Shown here: positions 26,400 through 34,181 of the stretch, piece after piece | Position numbering within the stretch: the stretch's first letter is position 1 | How the letters are laid out: each line of letters opens with the position of its first letter | NCBI RefSeq assembly: GCF_963665355.1 | Contig: NZ_OY762229.1 | Coordinates: forward strand, 3,596,001 to 3,660,000 | Direction of reading: 5' to 3' | DNA length: 64,000 nucleotides | Source of the DNA: an uncultured Desulfobacter sp. | Lineage (GTDB): Bacteria > Desulfobacterota > Desulfobacteria > Desulfobacterales > Desulfobacteraceae | The notes under the pieces: model-generated | Seen by the model: the letters and a program-made list of their open reading frames with translations, nothing else | Told to the model about the DNA's origin: nothing | The model's database searches: none | Position numbers and translations under genes: made by a program

Positions 26400-27276
26400 T
26401 CATCTATTGCCGAAAATTTGTCAGCGGTATCTGGATTATTATGGACACCAAGTCCGTAGTCAGGAAAGTGTTATGGGAATGCAGCGGATATTGACAAGTC
26501 TGGATATCTATCTGCAAAAATCAGGCGTCCCCCTGGATAAGATATCCATCCAAAAGGTTGATCAATTTTTAGCCCTGTACAATGCCAATTATTCCATAGG
26601 AACCGCTAAGTCGAACCGGTCACATCTGAGGCTGTTTTTGAGATATCTTTATCTGAACCAATATATCAAAAAAGATCTCGCTCCTTTGATAGTTAGCCCT
26701 CCAGAGTTCGGACAACTAAAACCAATCAAATTTTTACGCGCTCATGAAGTTCAAAAATTGTTTGACAGCCTGGATCTATCAACAGCAAAAGATCTTCGCA
26801 CGAATGCCGCCATACACCTGGCGTATTACCTGGGATTGAGACCCAAAGAAATCAGGTTGCTAACCCTGGATGACATTTCATTTAGGCAGAAAGAGATTTT
26901 TATCCGTTCAAGAAAAAATTGCAATCCTGCCCATCTTCCCCTTCCCGACAACATCATCAAAGCGATTACTGCATATATTGTAGGCGGGAGACCTGAAACT
27001 CAATCCCGAGTTCTATTTTTACAGTTGATACCACCTTATAAACCGGCCAACAGGAGCGATATCCCCCGAGATATAAAAAAATGCATGACGAAAAGTAATC
27101 TTGCATCAAGCACATACTGGCTGCGGCATTCATTTGCCCAGAACATGTTGGAGGCCGGTATGCCCATCTATGAAATTAAAGAAATGATGGGGCATAAAAG
27201 CCTCGATTCGACCAAAAAGTATCTGAGCATTCATATCGGCCTGATGCGGGAGATCATCCTTGATGAAACGTTTTAA
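26389..27276 (+). CDS. Tyrosine recombinase 1 of the trio
   Basis: A 295-residue phage-integrase-family recombinase with an N-terminal SAM-like core-binding domain and a C-terminal catalytic domain. Visible catalytic residues are R151 (GLRPKEI), R246 in WLRHSF, H269 (MMGHKS) and the nucleophile Y278 (KKYLS). The first His of the usual H-x-x-R motif is replaced by Y243. It may still be active, as this position tolerates changes in some families. It starts 11 bases before the CHC2 gene ends and overlaps recombinase 2. Confidence 0.88.
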   Translation: MAPDHLLPKICQRYLDYYGHQVRSQESVMGMQRILTSLDIYLQKSGVPLDKISIQKVDQFLALYNANYSIGTAKSNRSHLRLFLRYLYLNQYIKKDLAPLIVSPPEFGQLKPIKFLRAHEVQKLFDSLDLSTAKDLRTNAAIHLAYYLGLRPKEIRLLTLDDISFRQKEIFIRSRKNCNPAHLPLPDNIIKAITAYIVGGRPETQSRVLFLQLIPPYKPANRSDIPRDIKKCMTKSNLASSTYWLRHSFAQNMLEAGMPIYEIKEMMGHKSLDSTKKYLSIHIGLMREIILDETF

Positions 27277-28237
27277 AAGCTTTTTGGCAGAACAAATGGA
27301 AGAGTTTATTGAATATCGTTTTCAACTGGGGTACTCAAACACCTCAATGATGTACTGTCTTAAGGTGCTTGATCGATATGTGTCTGAAAAACAAGTGACT
27401 TGGGCATCCTTTGATCCGCTGTTTTTTATCCGGTTCAGAGCAAATCTTGATCTTGAACCCCGGTCCATAAATATGATTTTCAGAATGATCAAAATTTTTT
27501 TCAATTATCTTATACGCAAAGATGTGATCCTGGAAAATCCGTTACAGGAAATCACTGAGCTACAGGAAAATCTCGTTATTCCTTTTATATTTTCTCCGGA
27601 AGAAACAGATCGTTTTCTCAAAGCTGTAATCAAGTCGATGCGAACAAGCCAGAGATTCTATGTGTCAGATTTCAGTGCTTATATTGCCTTTTTGTTGATG
27701 GCCCGGTGCGGACTGAGAACATCGGAGACACTTAATTTATTGAAAACCCATTACAGGCCCGAAGAAAGAACAATCTATATTGAAAAGACAAAATTTAGAA
27801 AAGATCGATTGATCCCTATACCCAAAGCAGTAGCCCATGAAATAAACAACCTGCTAAAAGTGCGTCGGTTATTCCCCGATGAGGATGACAGTCCTTTTTT
27901 ACTGGTAAAGGTGAAAGGCAATAAACTGGTCCGTATGTTTATAAATCGCAGATTTAAACAGGCGCTCACATATATTAATCTTGAACAGCCCCGGAAAATA
28001 ATCGGTACTACAAACTTCAGCCAGCCTTCACATCATTCCTTGCGGCATTCGTTTGCTGTGAACACACTAAAACGAATTAAACAGCAAGGAAAATCCTGTC
28101 AAAATGCCCTGCCTGTACTGGCAGCTTACATGGGGCACAGCAAGTACAAATACACTACCTATTATTTGAAGGTACTGGATGCTGAGCACCGTCGGCAACT
28201 GTTTAATTTTTCGATATCAAAAAGCGAGGACGCATGA
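27263..28237 (+). CDS. Tyrosine recombinase 2 of the trio
   Basis: A 324-residue integrase-family protein. The catalytic pattern is complete: Arg in ARCGLRTSE, a Lys-bearing beta hairpin (EKTKFRKDRLIPIPK), HHSLRHSFAV, MGHSKYKYTTYYL with the Tyr nucleophile. The ATG at 27263 lies inside recombinase 1 (14-base overlap). It differs in sequence from its neighbours, so the trio is not a recent duplication. Confidence 0.88.
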   Translation: MKRFKSFLAEQMEEFIEYRFQLGYSNTSMMYCLKVLDRYVSEKQVTWASFDPLFFIRFRANLDLEPRSINMIFRMIKIFFNYLIRKDVILENPLQEITELQENLVIPFIFSPEETDRFLKAVIKSMRTSQRFYVSDFSAYIAFLLMARCGLRTSETLNLLKTHYRPEERTIYIEKTKFRKDRLIPIPKAVAHEINNLLKVRRLFPDEDDSPFLLVKVKGNKLVRMFINRRFKQALTYINLEQPRKIIGTTNFSQPSHHSLRHSFAVNTLKRIKQQGKSCQNALPVLAAYMGHSKYKYTTYYLKVLDAEHRRQLFNFSISKSEDA

Positions 28238-29253
28238 GATTGACAAGTTGCCTGCACCAGTATTTTTATGAATACTTGCCCTCGATAAAAGGGACGAGTG
28301 AACAAAGTGTCCAAGCTTACCGGCAAAGCCTGTCTTTGTTCCTGCATTTCCTGGCGAATCATCACTCAATAAAAATTAAGTCGTTGACAATAGAACACTT
28401 AACGGTGGATGCCGTGCTTGCCTTTCTACAGCATCTGGAAAAAAATAGAAAAAATAGCGTGCAGACTCGAAATCAGCGCCTGGCCGTGATCAAGTCTTTG
28501 GCCAAGATGATCCGCTTCATGCATCCGGACAAAAAACGAATCGCCGAAGGCCTCCTGAACATCCCTCAAAAAAGATCTCAAAAAAAGGTGATGGGATTTT
28601 TATATCCTGAAGAAATCATGAAAGTCTTCAGTGCCGTGGACCTGAAAAAGAAAGAAGGCATGAGGGATTTTACCATTCTACATTTGCTTTATGACTCCGG
28701 TGCCCGGGCCAGTGAGATTGCCACATTGGAATTTGATTATTTTGATCCCGAAAACGAGACCATTGCAGTCCTGGGAAAGGGAAATCGATACCGCTTGATT
28801 AATCTATGCTCCAGAACAGCCTCGTTGATCTCGGATTATATCACCAATCATAGGGTAGATCCCATCCCTTTGTTTGCCCATAGGCTTTTTATCAACCAAC
28901 GGAAGCGGGAAATGACCCGGCACGGCATCAACAAAATTTGCAGGAAATATTTGACTGCAGTATTGCCGGCAAAAAGGCTGAAAGGACTGAGTCCGGCTCA
29001 CTGCTTCAGGCATTCGTGTGCGGTCAATATGGTCACCTTAGGTGCTCCGGTATCGGATATCAAAAATCGTCTTGGTCATCAAAGTATTGAATCAACAATG
29101 ACCTATCTGCAGCTGGATCTGTCAAAAAAACGGGAAGTCCAAAATACGCTCATGGAATACATGCAATCGAAAATAACTCATGACAAAAAAATTGATGAGT
29201 TAATCGACTGGGAAAATAGTGCTGAAATCCTCGCCTGGCTTGACAGTTTATAA
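28234..29253 (+). CDS. Tyrosine recombinase 3 of the trio
   Basis: A 339-residue integrase-family protein closest to the XerC/D-like layout. Catalytic residues: Arg in YDSGARASEIATL, Lys in VLGKGNRYRLI, AHCFRHSCAV, LGHQSIESTMTYLQ with the nucleophilic Tyr. It overlaps recombinase 2 by four bases (ATGA). It is the last gene of the module; the next 190 bases on this strand are non-coding. Confidence 0.9.
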   Translation: MRLTSCLHQYFYEYLPSIKGTSEQSVQAYRQSLSLFLHFLANHHSIKIKSLTIEHLTVDAVLAFLQHLEKNRKNSVQTRNQRLAVIKSLAKMIRFMHPDKKRIAEGLLNIPQKRSQKKVMGFLYPEEIMKVFSAVDLKKKEGMRDFTILHLLYDSGARASEIATLEFDYFDPENETIAVLGKGNRYRLINLCSRTASLISDYITNHRVDPIPLFAHRLFINQRKREMTRHGINKICRKYLTAVLPAKRLKGLSPAHCFRHSCAVNMVTLGAPVSDIKNRLGHQSIESTMTYLQLDLSKKREVQNTLMEYMQSKITHDKKIDELIDWENSAEILAWLDSL

Positions 29254-29643
29254 ATCACTGAAGCAGCTTTTGCTATCCTTGGAGGGGTATGTAGTAAAAC
29301 AAAAAATTATGTTGCCACTGATTTTTAAAATTTTCAAAATTGTTTTTAACGTGTTGAATTTTAATATAATATTGATTTGCAAGGCGTTTGATAGAAATAG
29401 CTTTTAAATTCAGTGCGTTAGGCCCGCTCGCAACATAATGGTATCAAAGAAGACCGACCCTGATTCCCAGACAGGCAAGAATAACAAAAGTAGTCAACGC
29501 CTTTATTACCAATGGTCTTGGTCTCAAATAATAGACACATTGTAGGGTTTTCGATTCTTCAAAATTTCTAAAAATTGGTGAGTTTAACGCCGGAATCAGA
29601 GGCGCGATTTTTTGCGTCCCTTGAATTCTTTTTTTATCGACCA
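29254..29643. other. Right flank of the recombinase element
   Basis: A 390-base AT-rich gap between the trio and the HEPN gene. It contains GGAGGGGTATGTAG near 29281, which may belong to the right element end, and the right copy of the 78-bp repeat at 29480-29557. A 66-codon minus-strand frame covers the repeat. No other gene is visible. Confidence 0.5.
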
Positions 29644-29644
29644 T
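29444..29644 (-). CDS. Possible small protein within the repeat
   Basis: A 66-residue frame whose ATG overlaps the stop of the HEPN gene (TAATG). The product has a basic start, then LRPRPLVIKALTTFVILACLGIRVGLL, which could be a membrane segment. The same stretch in broken form occurs at 22365-22442. It could be a real small gene in the ParA-HEPN operon or just the coding-like face of a repeat. Confidence 0.3.
   Translation of the reverse strand: MVDKKRIQGTQKIAPLIPALNSPIFRNFEESKTLQCVYYLRPRPLVIKALTTFVILACLGIRVGLL
29480..29557. repeat. Degenerate direct repeat, right copy
   Basis: Partner of 22365-22442 (56 of 78 bases identical, ungapped, same orientation). The two copies enclose the two-TM/ATP-grasp pair and the recombinase trio. 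Confidence 0.6.
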
Positions 29645-30252
29645 TATATTTTTACTTTGTTGTAGATTGCTTGACCGCAAGATAATATAAAATTACAAGC
29701 GGTTTCAATTTCGGTTTTGTCAATCACATATTTTTGTCCAGTAGCTATATCAATATCTGCCTCATGCACAATTTGATTTCTTCTCGCAACAATTGTTTTT
29801 AAAGTGGTTTTTGCTGTATGCTGATCCACGCCCATATGGGCTGCGATATTTTGCCACTTGTGTGATTCTTTCCATATAAAGCTCAACCCATCTGCTACTT
29901 TATCCGGGTCTTGAAAAGATAAAAAACTTAATTTTCTGACCACTTCATTTTCAAAATAATATTCTCCAGGAGGAATGGTTGCACTGGCTATTTTGTTATG
30001 TTTTTCAAGTGAAATTCCTTCACTTAAATATTTAGGTGTTGCTGGCCTATTATTGGTAAAAATTTCTACCATTCCAATTTTAACGAGGTCATGAATTAGT
30101 TTGTCAAATGCACTAATTGAATACACTAAATGTGCTCTTAACAGGTCATCAAAAACCATTCCAGGCAGATTTGAAGACGAAAACTCAAATAATGCTAATA
30201 GTTGAGAAGATTCCTCTATGTTTTTTTCGAAAAGTTGCAGAGAATTATGCAT
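29644..30252 (-). CDS. HEPN-domain protein (MAE_28990/RiboL-PSP-HEPN type)
   Basis: A 202-residue all-helical protein. R158-N-x3-H163 in TIVARRNQIVHEAD is the R-x4-6-H motif of HEPN ribonucleases, with the Asn after the Arg as usual. The N-terminal half (LRAHLVYSISAFDKLIHDLV) is typical of the MAE_28990-like HEPN group found with toxins and abortive infection genes. RNA cleavage is therefore likely but not shown. It overlaps the ParA-like gene upstream by eight bases, so the two are made together. Confidence 0.75.
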   Translation of the reverse strand: MHNSLQLFEKNIEESSQLLALFEFSSSNLPGMVFDDLLRAHLVYSISAFDKLIHDLVKIGMVEIFTNNRPATPKYLSEGISLEKHNKIASATIPPGEYYFENEVVRKLSFLSFQDPDKVADGLSFIWKESHKWQNIAAHMGVDQHTAKTTLKTIVARRNQIVHEADIDIATGQKYVIDKTEIETACNFILSCGQAIYNKVKI

Positions 30253-31282
30253 CTTTTAAGATCTTTTTGACCTGTTCAGCAAGCTCGCTAAACAATGCAT
30301 TAAATGCTTCTCGCCGTTCCTGCAATTGTGCAAGAACTGGTCCTGTTGCATCTAATTCTGCGTCGGTTAATTCATATACCGGGACACCAGCCTCATATGA
30401 TTTGGGTAATAGACTTTGGAAGTCGCTAATTTCCTGCATGCAGAATCCATTTTCATTTTTAATATTGGCACTTTCATATTTTTCTATAGGTAGTACCATA
30501 GATGCGTTATTTAGAGCAGGGAATAGCCGATCTTTTGTTATCGCTTTAATTTCTTCAATATTGTTTCTGTATGGAGCTGCAGCCTTTCCTCTACGAATAT
30601 TAAACCGTTGTATAATTGTTCCCAGAAAATATGGTGTACTTTCAGGGATAGGATATGCGGCTTCTTTGAAGGCTTCCAGAGTTGATGTCTTCCAATCAAA
30701 CCATTTAGGAAGAATATTTTTTAAAGTGTTTAGTGCCATGATAGAAAATGGATCAGGATTTGTAGGGACAATAAATCCATTTGATATTATGAAAAAGTTC
30801 TGATTTATAGCGCTCAGACTAGGATTTAAGTCTATTAGTGTAAAATCAATATTATATTTTTCTTCGGTCAATCTTAGAAGTTCAGCGAAAGCACCTGGTA
30901 AATTTTGGAGGGTTGCAAGCGATCTGCTTGATGTTAGCGCAAAGGTTAATGAAGATTCATACTCTGAAAGATTCGCATGCCCAGCTAATAAAAACAAATT
31001 AGGAGCTCTTTCTATAGACTGGCAGGATATTTCTTTGATCGGTACAGGTTTCCCTTCAAATGCCACCTTTACCCCGTCTTTAATGTTTTGTTCTTTTGTC
31101 TCTTCATCTATGTAATATTTCTCAAAATTCTCTCCCAAGATGAGACTTGATAAATTGCATTGGGGATCGGCATCTACCACAAGTACCCTGTTATTTTTGG
31201 ATAATATCCACCCAAGATTATAAACACTTGTAGTTTTACTAACGCCACCTTTATGGTTAAAAAATACAATTCTTTTAGTCAT
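30245..31282 (-). CDS. ParA/MinD-family ATPase
   Basis: A 345-residue P-loop ATPase with the deviant Walker A KGGVSKTT (K11 signature Lys, K16 P-loop Lys) and DADPQCNLSSL switch region, then FTLIDLNPSLSAINQNF. It lacks the N-terminal helix-turn-helix of plasmid ParA proteins, and no ParB gene or parS-like repeat is adjacent. Instead it is paired with a HEPN protein, suggesting an ATP-dependent sensor or regulator of that RNase. AAAGGAG precedes the ATG. Confidence 0.82.
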   Translation of the reverse strand: MTKRIVFFNHKGGVSKTTSVYNLGWILSKNNRVLVVDADPQCNLSSLILGENFEKYYIDEETKEQNIKDGVKVAFEGKPVPIKEISCQSIERAPNLFLLAGHANLSEYESSLTFALTSSRSLATLQNLPGAFAELLRLTEEKYNIDFTLIDLNPSLSAINQNFFIISNGFIVPTNPDPFSIMALNTLKNILPKWFDWKTSTLEAFKEAAYPIPESTPYFLGTIIQRFNIRRGKAAAPYRNNIEEIKAITKDRLFPALNNASMVLPIEKYESANIKNENGFCMQEISDFQSLLPKSYEAGVPVYELTDAELDATGPVLAQLQERREAFNALFSELAEQVKKILKDA

Positions 31283-31636
31283 TTACATCTCCTTTTGAGG
31301 TGGACAACAAGTTATTCTGTACTTTTTTCTGCTAAAGCCCTAGTTTGTAATGTTATCCCGTTAGAAAATAGAAACAGGATAATTTTTCAATAGCAGCCAA
31401 GCAAACAGATGTAAATAGAAAGATCGAATGAATCCCATTGAGAAAAACAAGACCGAGCATTTATGGTGTTATGTGTCGTCAACAGGCCTGTCAATAAAGG
31501 CATTAACTTCTTTTTCCAGTGCTCAGGCCACTCACGATCTGGAGGGTGAGATTTAGTGTTGGAAATGCTCTGGAGTAACATGGAAAGTCTGTGCCAGGAT
31601 TCTGTCTAAAAGGTGGTGCGGGCAGATAAGTAGTCC

Positions 31637-31812
31637 TCATCTAACGTTTCCAAATAAACAATTTGCCATCATCGCTCAACAGATTCAGAAGGGTGCTGGG
31701 AAAGGGTGAGGTTCAGGGTATCGTAAACATTCCGGTCCACATCGGCCAAGGTGATATTTGCTTTAAAAAGGCTTTTTGAGCATGAATTGTCATCGGTTTT
31801 ATCCGTGGACAT
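31637..31812 (-). pseudogene. Truncated yaeQ-like remnant
   Basis: The frame reads SLFKANITLADVDRNVYDTL then LTLSQHPSESVER, closely matching the N-terminal 35 residues of YaeQ. It then stops; in the next frame MM follows immediately, as in YaeQ, before a stop eight codons later. So the gene has both a frameshift and a 3' deletion. Confidence 0.6.
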
Positions 31813-31941
31813 GCCCTTTTCCAAGCTTCCTTCTTTCCGGGCTTTCCGGAACCTCCGGGAAGTTTGATCTAAGATATCGTATCCGATCCGCTCAAGGAGT
31901 GTATCAGAAATCACCGGTTAGGGGATTTTTTTGGTGGTTAG

Positions 31942-32097
31942 GTGGATTTGATTCCCCATCAGTTATATATTGCCGATGAGGTGTCTGGTCGGTATTTTCC
32001 GAGGGTTACCCATTCCAAGGACTTTTATCAGGAGCTGGCCAGGTACGTACCTGATTGGGAGGTACTTGAGGAACGGCTTGGGGATATGAAACTGTAA
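31942..32097 (+). pseudogene. Remnant with RapA/HepA-helicase start
   Basis: An open stretch reads DLIPHQLYIADEVSGRYFPRV, the Q-motif region just before Walker A of SNF2-type helicases such as RapA. The Walker A motif does not follow. Instead come THSKDFYQELARYVPDWEVL and a stop, which I do not recognise. It looks like two gene ends joined by a deletion. Confidence 0.45.
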
Positions 32098-32108
32098 GGG
32101 AGAAAACG

Positions 32109-32567
32109 ATGACAGAGACAATAACATTTAGACCAAAACTTCGTTCTGCTGTAAAAAGTGTGATTTTTCATTTTTGCCTGCTGGGAACACTGCTTTATTG
32201 CTGGAACAGCATGGACAGTGTTTGGAGAATGATATTTCTGATAATAGCCATTATCCCGACATTATTTATTATTGGGTATTTGAAGCCCATAATTTTTGTA
32301 CAAAATGTCATCATTGGGAAAGACAAGACAATTACAATTCGTCACTGGTTTGGAAAAGGACATACTGAGAAAATTGGCAAGGCCTTGTATGAAGTTGTTA
32401 AAATTAACGAGGATGATATACGAAGTTATAGGTTCCATATCCAAGGCAGGCGGTTTCAAGTCTCTCCTTGTGTATATGAGCGCGAAGATGACTTGTCCGA
32501 AATACTGAAACCCTTTGCTCGAAGAAAAAATATCAGTATTAAGCCAGCTATTGTCGGGCGGAAGTAA
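32109..32567 (+). CDS. Small membrane protein with PH-like domain
   Basis: A 152-residue protein with two membrane segments (about residues 16-33 and 38-58) and a C-terminal soluble part with alternating strands (VIIGKDKTITIRHWFGKGHTEKIGKALYEVV...YRFHIQGRRFQVSPCVYE), as in bacterial PH/YcxB-like domains. AAGGGAG precedes the ATG. Family assignment is by layout only; function unknown. Confidence 0.6.
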   Translation: MTETITFRPKLRSAVKSVIFHFCLLGTLLYCWNSMDSVWRMIFLIIAIIPTLFIIGYLKPIIFVQNVIIGKDKTITIRHWFGKGHTEKIGKALYEVVKINEDDIRSYRFHIQGRRFQVSPCVYEREDDLSEILKPFARRKNISIKPAIVGRK

Positions 32568-32621
32568 TAAAGCTTTATCGTTCAGGCACTAATTAGCACC
32601 CTATAAAAATCATAACAAAAC

Positions 32622-32667
32622 ATGAAAGAAACCAGCCTATTGCGCTATTCTTTCATATAACAGCCAT
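32622..32667 (+). repeat. Hairpin plus partial copy of the dispersed repeat
   Basis: ATGAAAGAA (32622-32630) pairs with TTCTTTCAT (32648-32656). The bases 32651-32667 (TTTCATATAACAGCCAT) equal the first 17 of the repeat found at 47948 and elsewhere. This fragment lies just upstream of the fmdB-like gene's ribosome-binding site. Confidence 0.55.
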
Positions 32668-32682
32668 AAGGGAGTTTTATCC

Positions 32683-32874
32683 ATGCCTATTTTTGAATAT
32701 ACGTGTAAACAATGCGGGAAAGAGTTTGAAAGAGTTGTTTTTTCAGGTGAAGAAGAGAAAATCACTTGTCCTGAATGCAAAAGCAAGGATGTAAAGAAAA
32801 ATATGAGCGCATCCACTTTTATGGGCAACAGTATCGGCTCTTGTGCAACGTCTTTTCCCAAAGGACCGTCATGA
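32683..32874 (+). CDS. FmdB-family zinc-ribbon protein
   Basis: A 63-residue protein starting MPIFEYTCKQCGKEFERVV, with a second Cys pair TCPECKSKD. This is the FmdB/CxxC_CxxC_SSSS regulatory-protein family. In methylotrophs FmdB is linked to amidase regulation, but in most bacteria the role is unknown. GGGAG lies upstream. A hairpin precedes it. Confidence 0.9.
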   Translation: MPIFEYTCKQCGKEFERVVFSGEEEKITCPECKSKDVKKNMSASTFMGNSIGSCATSFPKGPS

Positions 32875-33035
32875 GCACAGTGAATGAATCTTCAGTTTGA
32901 AGATTAAATTTTTGTCACTGCCGCTTAAAGCTTTGAGTGACATTGAACCGGGTCTGGCATTCCCCGATAAATTCTAGTATATTATCCCACTTGTCGAAAT
33001 GGTCCCTGTGGACCTTAATGTAAAAAGGATGGAAG

Positions 33036-34181
33036 ATGATTGACAAAGAACGTCTGGGGAACCGGTTTGCAGACCTTGCCCGCATTGATTCCGAATCCGG
33101 TAACGAGGCCCAGATCGCAAAGGTGCTTGAAACGCAATTGACAGACCTTGGGGCAGCCGTTGTTTTTGATGATGCGGGCAGCAAGGTCAACGGAGACTGT
33201 GGCAACCTTGTGGCCACATTTAAGGGAAATGCGGATGTTGACCCGGTGATGCTCTCCGGACATATGGACACGGTTGTTCCGGGCAAAGGGGTTAAGGTCA
33301 TATTTGAGGACGGGGTTTTCAGAAGTGACGGCACAACGATCCTGGGTTCCGATGATAAGTCGGCTCTGGCCATCATCCTCGAGGTGATGCAGGTTGTCAA
33401 AGATAATAACCTGCCGTGCCCCCCTGTGGAGGTGGTCATGACGGTGGGTGAAGAGCAGGGGCTTTTGGGGGCCAAAAACCTTGACTGCACCATGCTCAAA
33501 TCAAAATTCGGATACATTCTGGACGCCGTGGATACCGAGGGGATTGTGAACCGGGCACCTGCGGCCAACAAGATCAGTGCAAAAATATACGGCCGGGCCG
33601 CCCATGCCGGTGGTTCTCCGGAAAACGGCATCTCTGCCATTTATGCGGCCTCCTGCGCCATTGCCAAGCTTGAACTGGGCCGCATTGACGAGGAGACCAC
33701 CTGCAACCTCGGGCTTATTTCCGGCGGGGCGGCCACCAATATCGTGCCCGAATATGTGGAGATTCACGGCGAAGCCCGATCCCATGATCCCGCCAAACTT
33801 GATGCAATCACCCGTACCATTGTCTTGACCTTTGAAAATACCATGGCGCAGCTGCAGGCCGAGGGCGAGACCCTTCCCCGGGTGGAAATGATTGTGGAAA
33901 ATGACTTTCCCCATACCAGCATCCCCGATGATCATGTGGTAATAAAACTTGCCCAGAAAGCCGCCGCCAACCTGGGCCGGGATCTGGCCTGTAAAACAAG
34001 CGGGGGGGCTGCCGATGCCAATGTATTTTTCGGCAAAGGCATTGCCGCAGGCGTTATCGGCACGGGCATGACGGATGTGCACACCCTTCAGGAGTCCATT
34101 GCCCTTAAAGATATGGTCAGTTGTGCAGAACTGGTCCTTGAAATTCTTCAAATCCATGCAACAGGAAAGGCGACGGTATGA
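33036..34181 (+). CDS. M20-family metallopeptidase (PepT-like)
   Basis: Cytosolic zinc peptidase of 381 residues. Zinc-ligand motifs are SGHMDTVVPG (His, Asp), GSDDKSALA (bridging Asp), VGEEQGLLGAKNL (catalytic Glu pair), DAVDTEG (Asp) and a late His in GMTDVHTLQE. A lid/dimerisation domain sits between (AHAGGSPENGISAIYA). It is nearest tripeptidase T-like or M20 dipeptidases. It overlaps larC by four bases, as part of the peptidase-larC-pgpA-recA-alaS run. Confidence 0.88.
   Translation: MIDKERLGNRFADLARIDSESGNEAQIAKVLETQLTDLGAAVVFDDAGSKVNGDCGNLVATFKGNADVDPVMLSGHMDTVVPGKGVKVIFEDGVFRSDGTTILGSDDKSALAIILEVMQVVKDNNLPCPPVEVVMTVGEEQGLLGAKNLDCTMLKSKFGYILDAVDTEGIVNRAPAANKISAKIYGRAAHAGGSPENGISAIYAASCAIAKLELGRIDEETTCNLGLISGGAATNIVPEYVEIHGEARSHDPAKLDAITRTIVLTFENTMAQLQAEGETLPRVEMIVENDFPHTSIPDDHVVIKLAQKAAANLGRDLACKTSGGAADANVFFGKGIAAGVIGTGMTDVHTLQESIALKDMVSCAELVLEILQIHATGKATV

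Larger units (their letters stand above)
25452..29300 (+). mobile_element. Recombinase-trio element with two zinc-finger genes
   Basis: Five genes on one strand, each overlapping the next except for normal leader sequence before the first: zinc-ribbon protein, CHC2-type zinc-finger protein and three different tyrosine recombinases. Three adjacent overlapping tyrosine recombinases define recombinase-in-trio (RIT) elements; the two added zinc-finger genes make this a variant. The left end is set at the first short repeat; the right end, just past the third recombinase, is uncertain. The element has better codon balance than the AT-rich genes to its left, so it may have arrived separately. Confidence 0.7.
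31283..32108. other. Graveyard of gene fragments
   Basis: No intact gene was found in these 826 bases. Going left to right there is an unrecognised stretch (31283-31630), a minus-strand yaeQ remnant (31637-31812) and a plus-strand RapA-like remnant (31942-32097). This marks the right edge of the accessory island before backbone genes resume. Confidence 0.6.

Noticed and set aside
29405-29435. GCGTTAGGC, similar to an integron attC core site
   Set aside because: Only one half-site is visible, with no matching GCCTAAC partner or folded attC structure, and no IntI-type integrase; the recombinases nearby lack the integron-specific insert.
30245-31282. Plasmid-type partition system
   Set aside because: The ParA-like gene has no ParB partner, no parS-type repeats and no replication gene nearby. 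Its overlap with the HEPN gene suggests another role.
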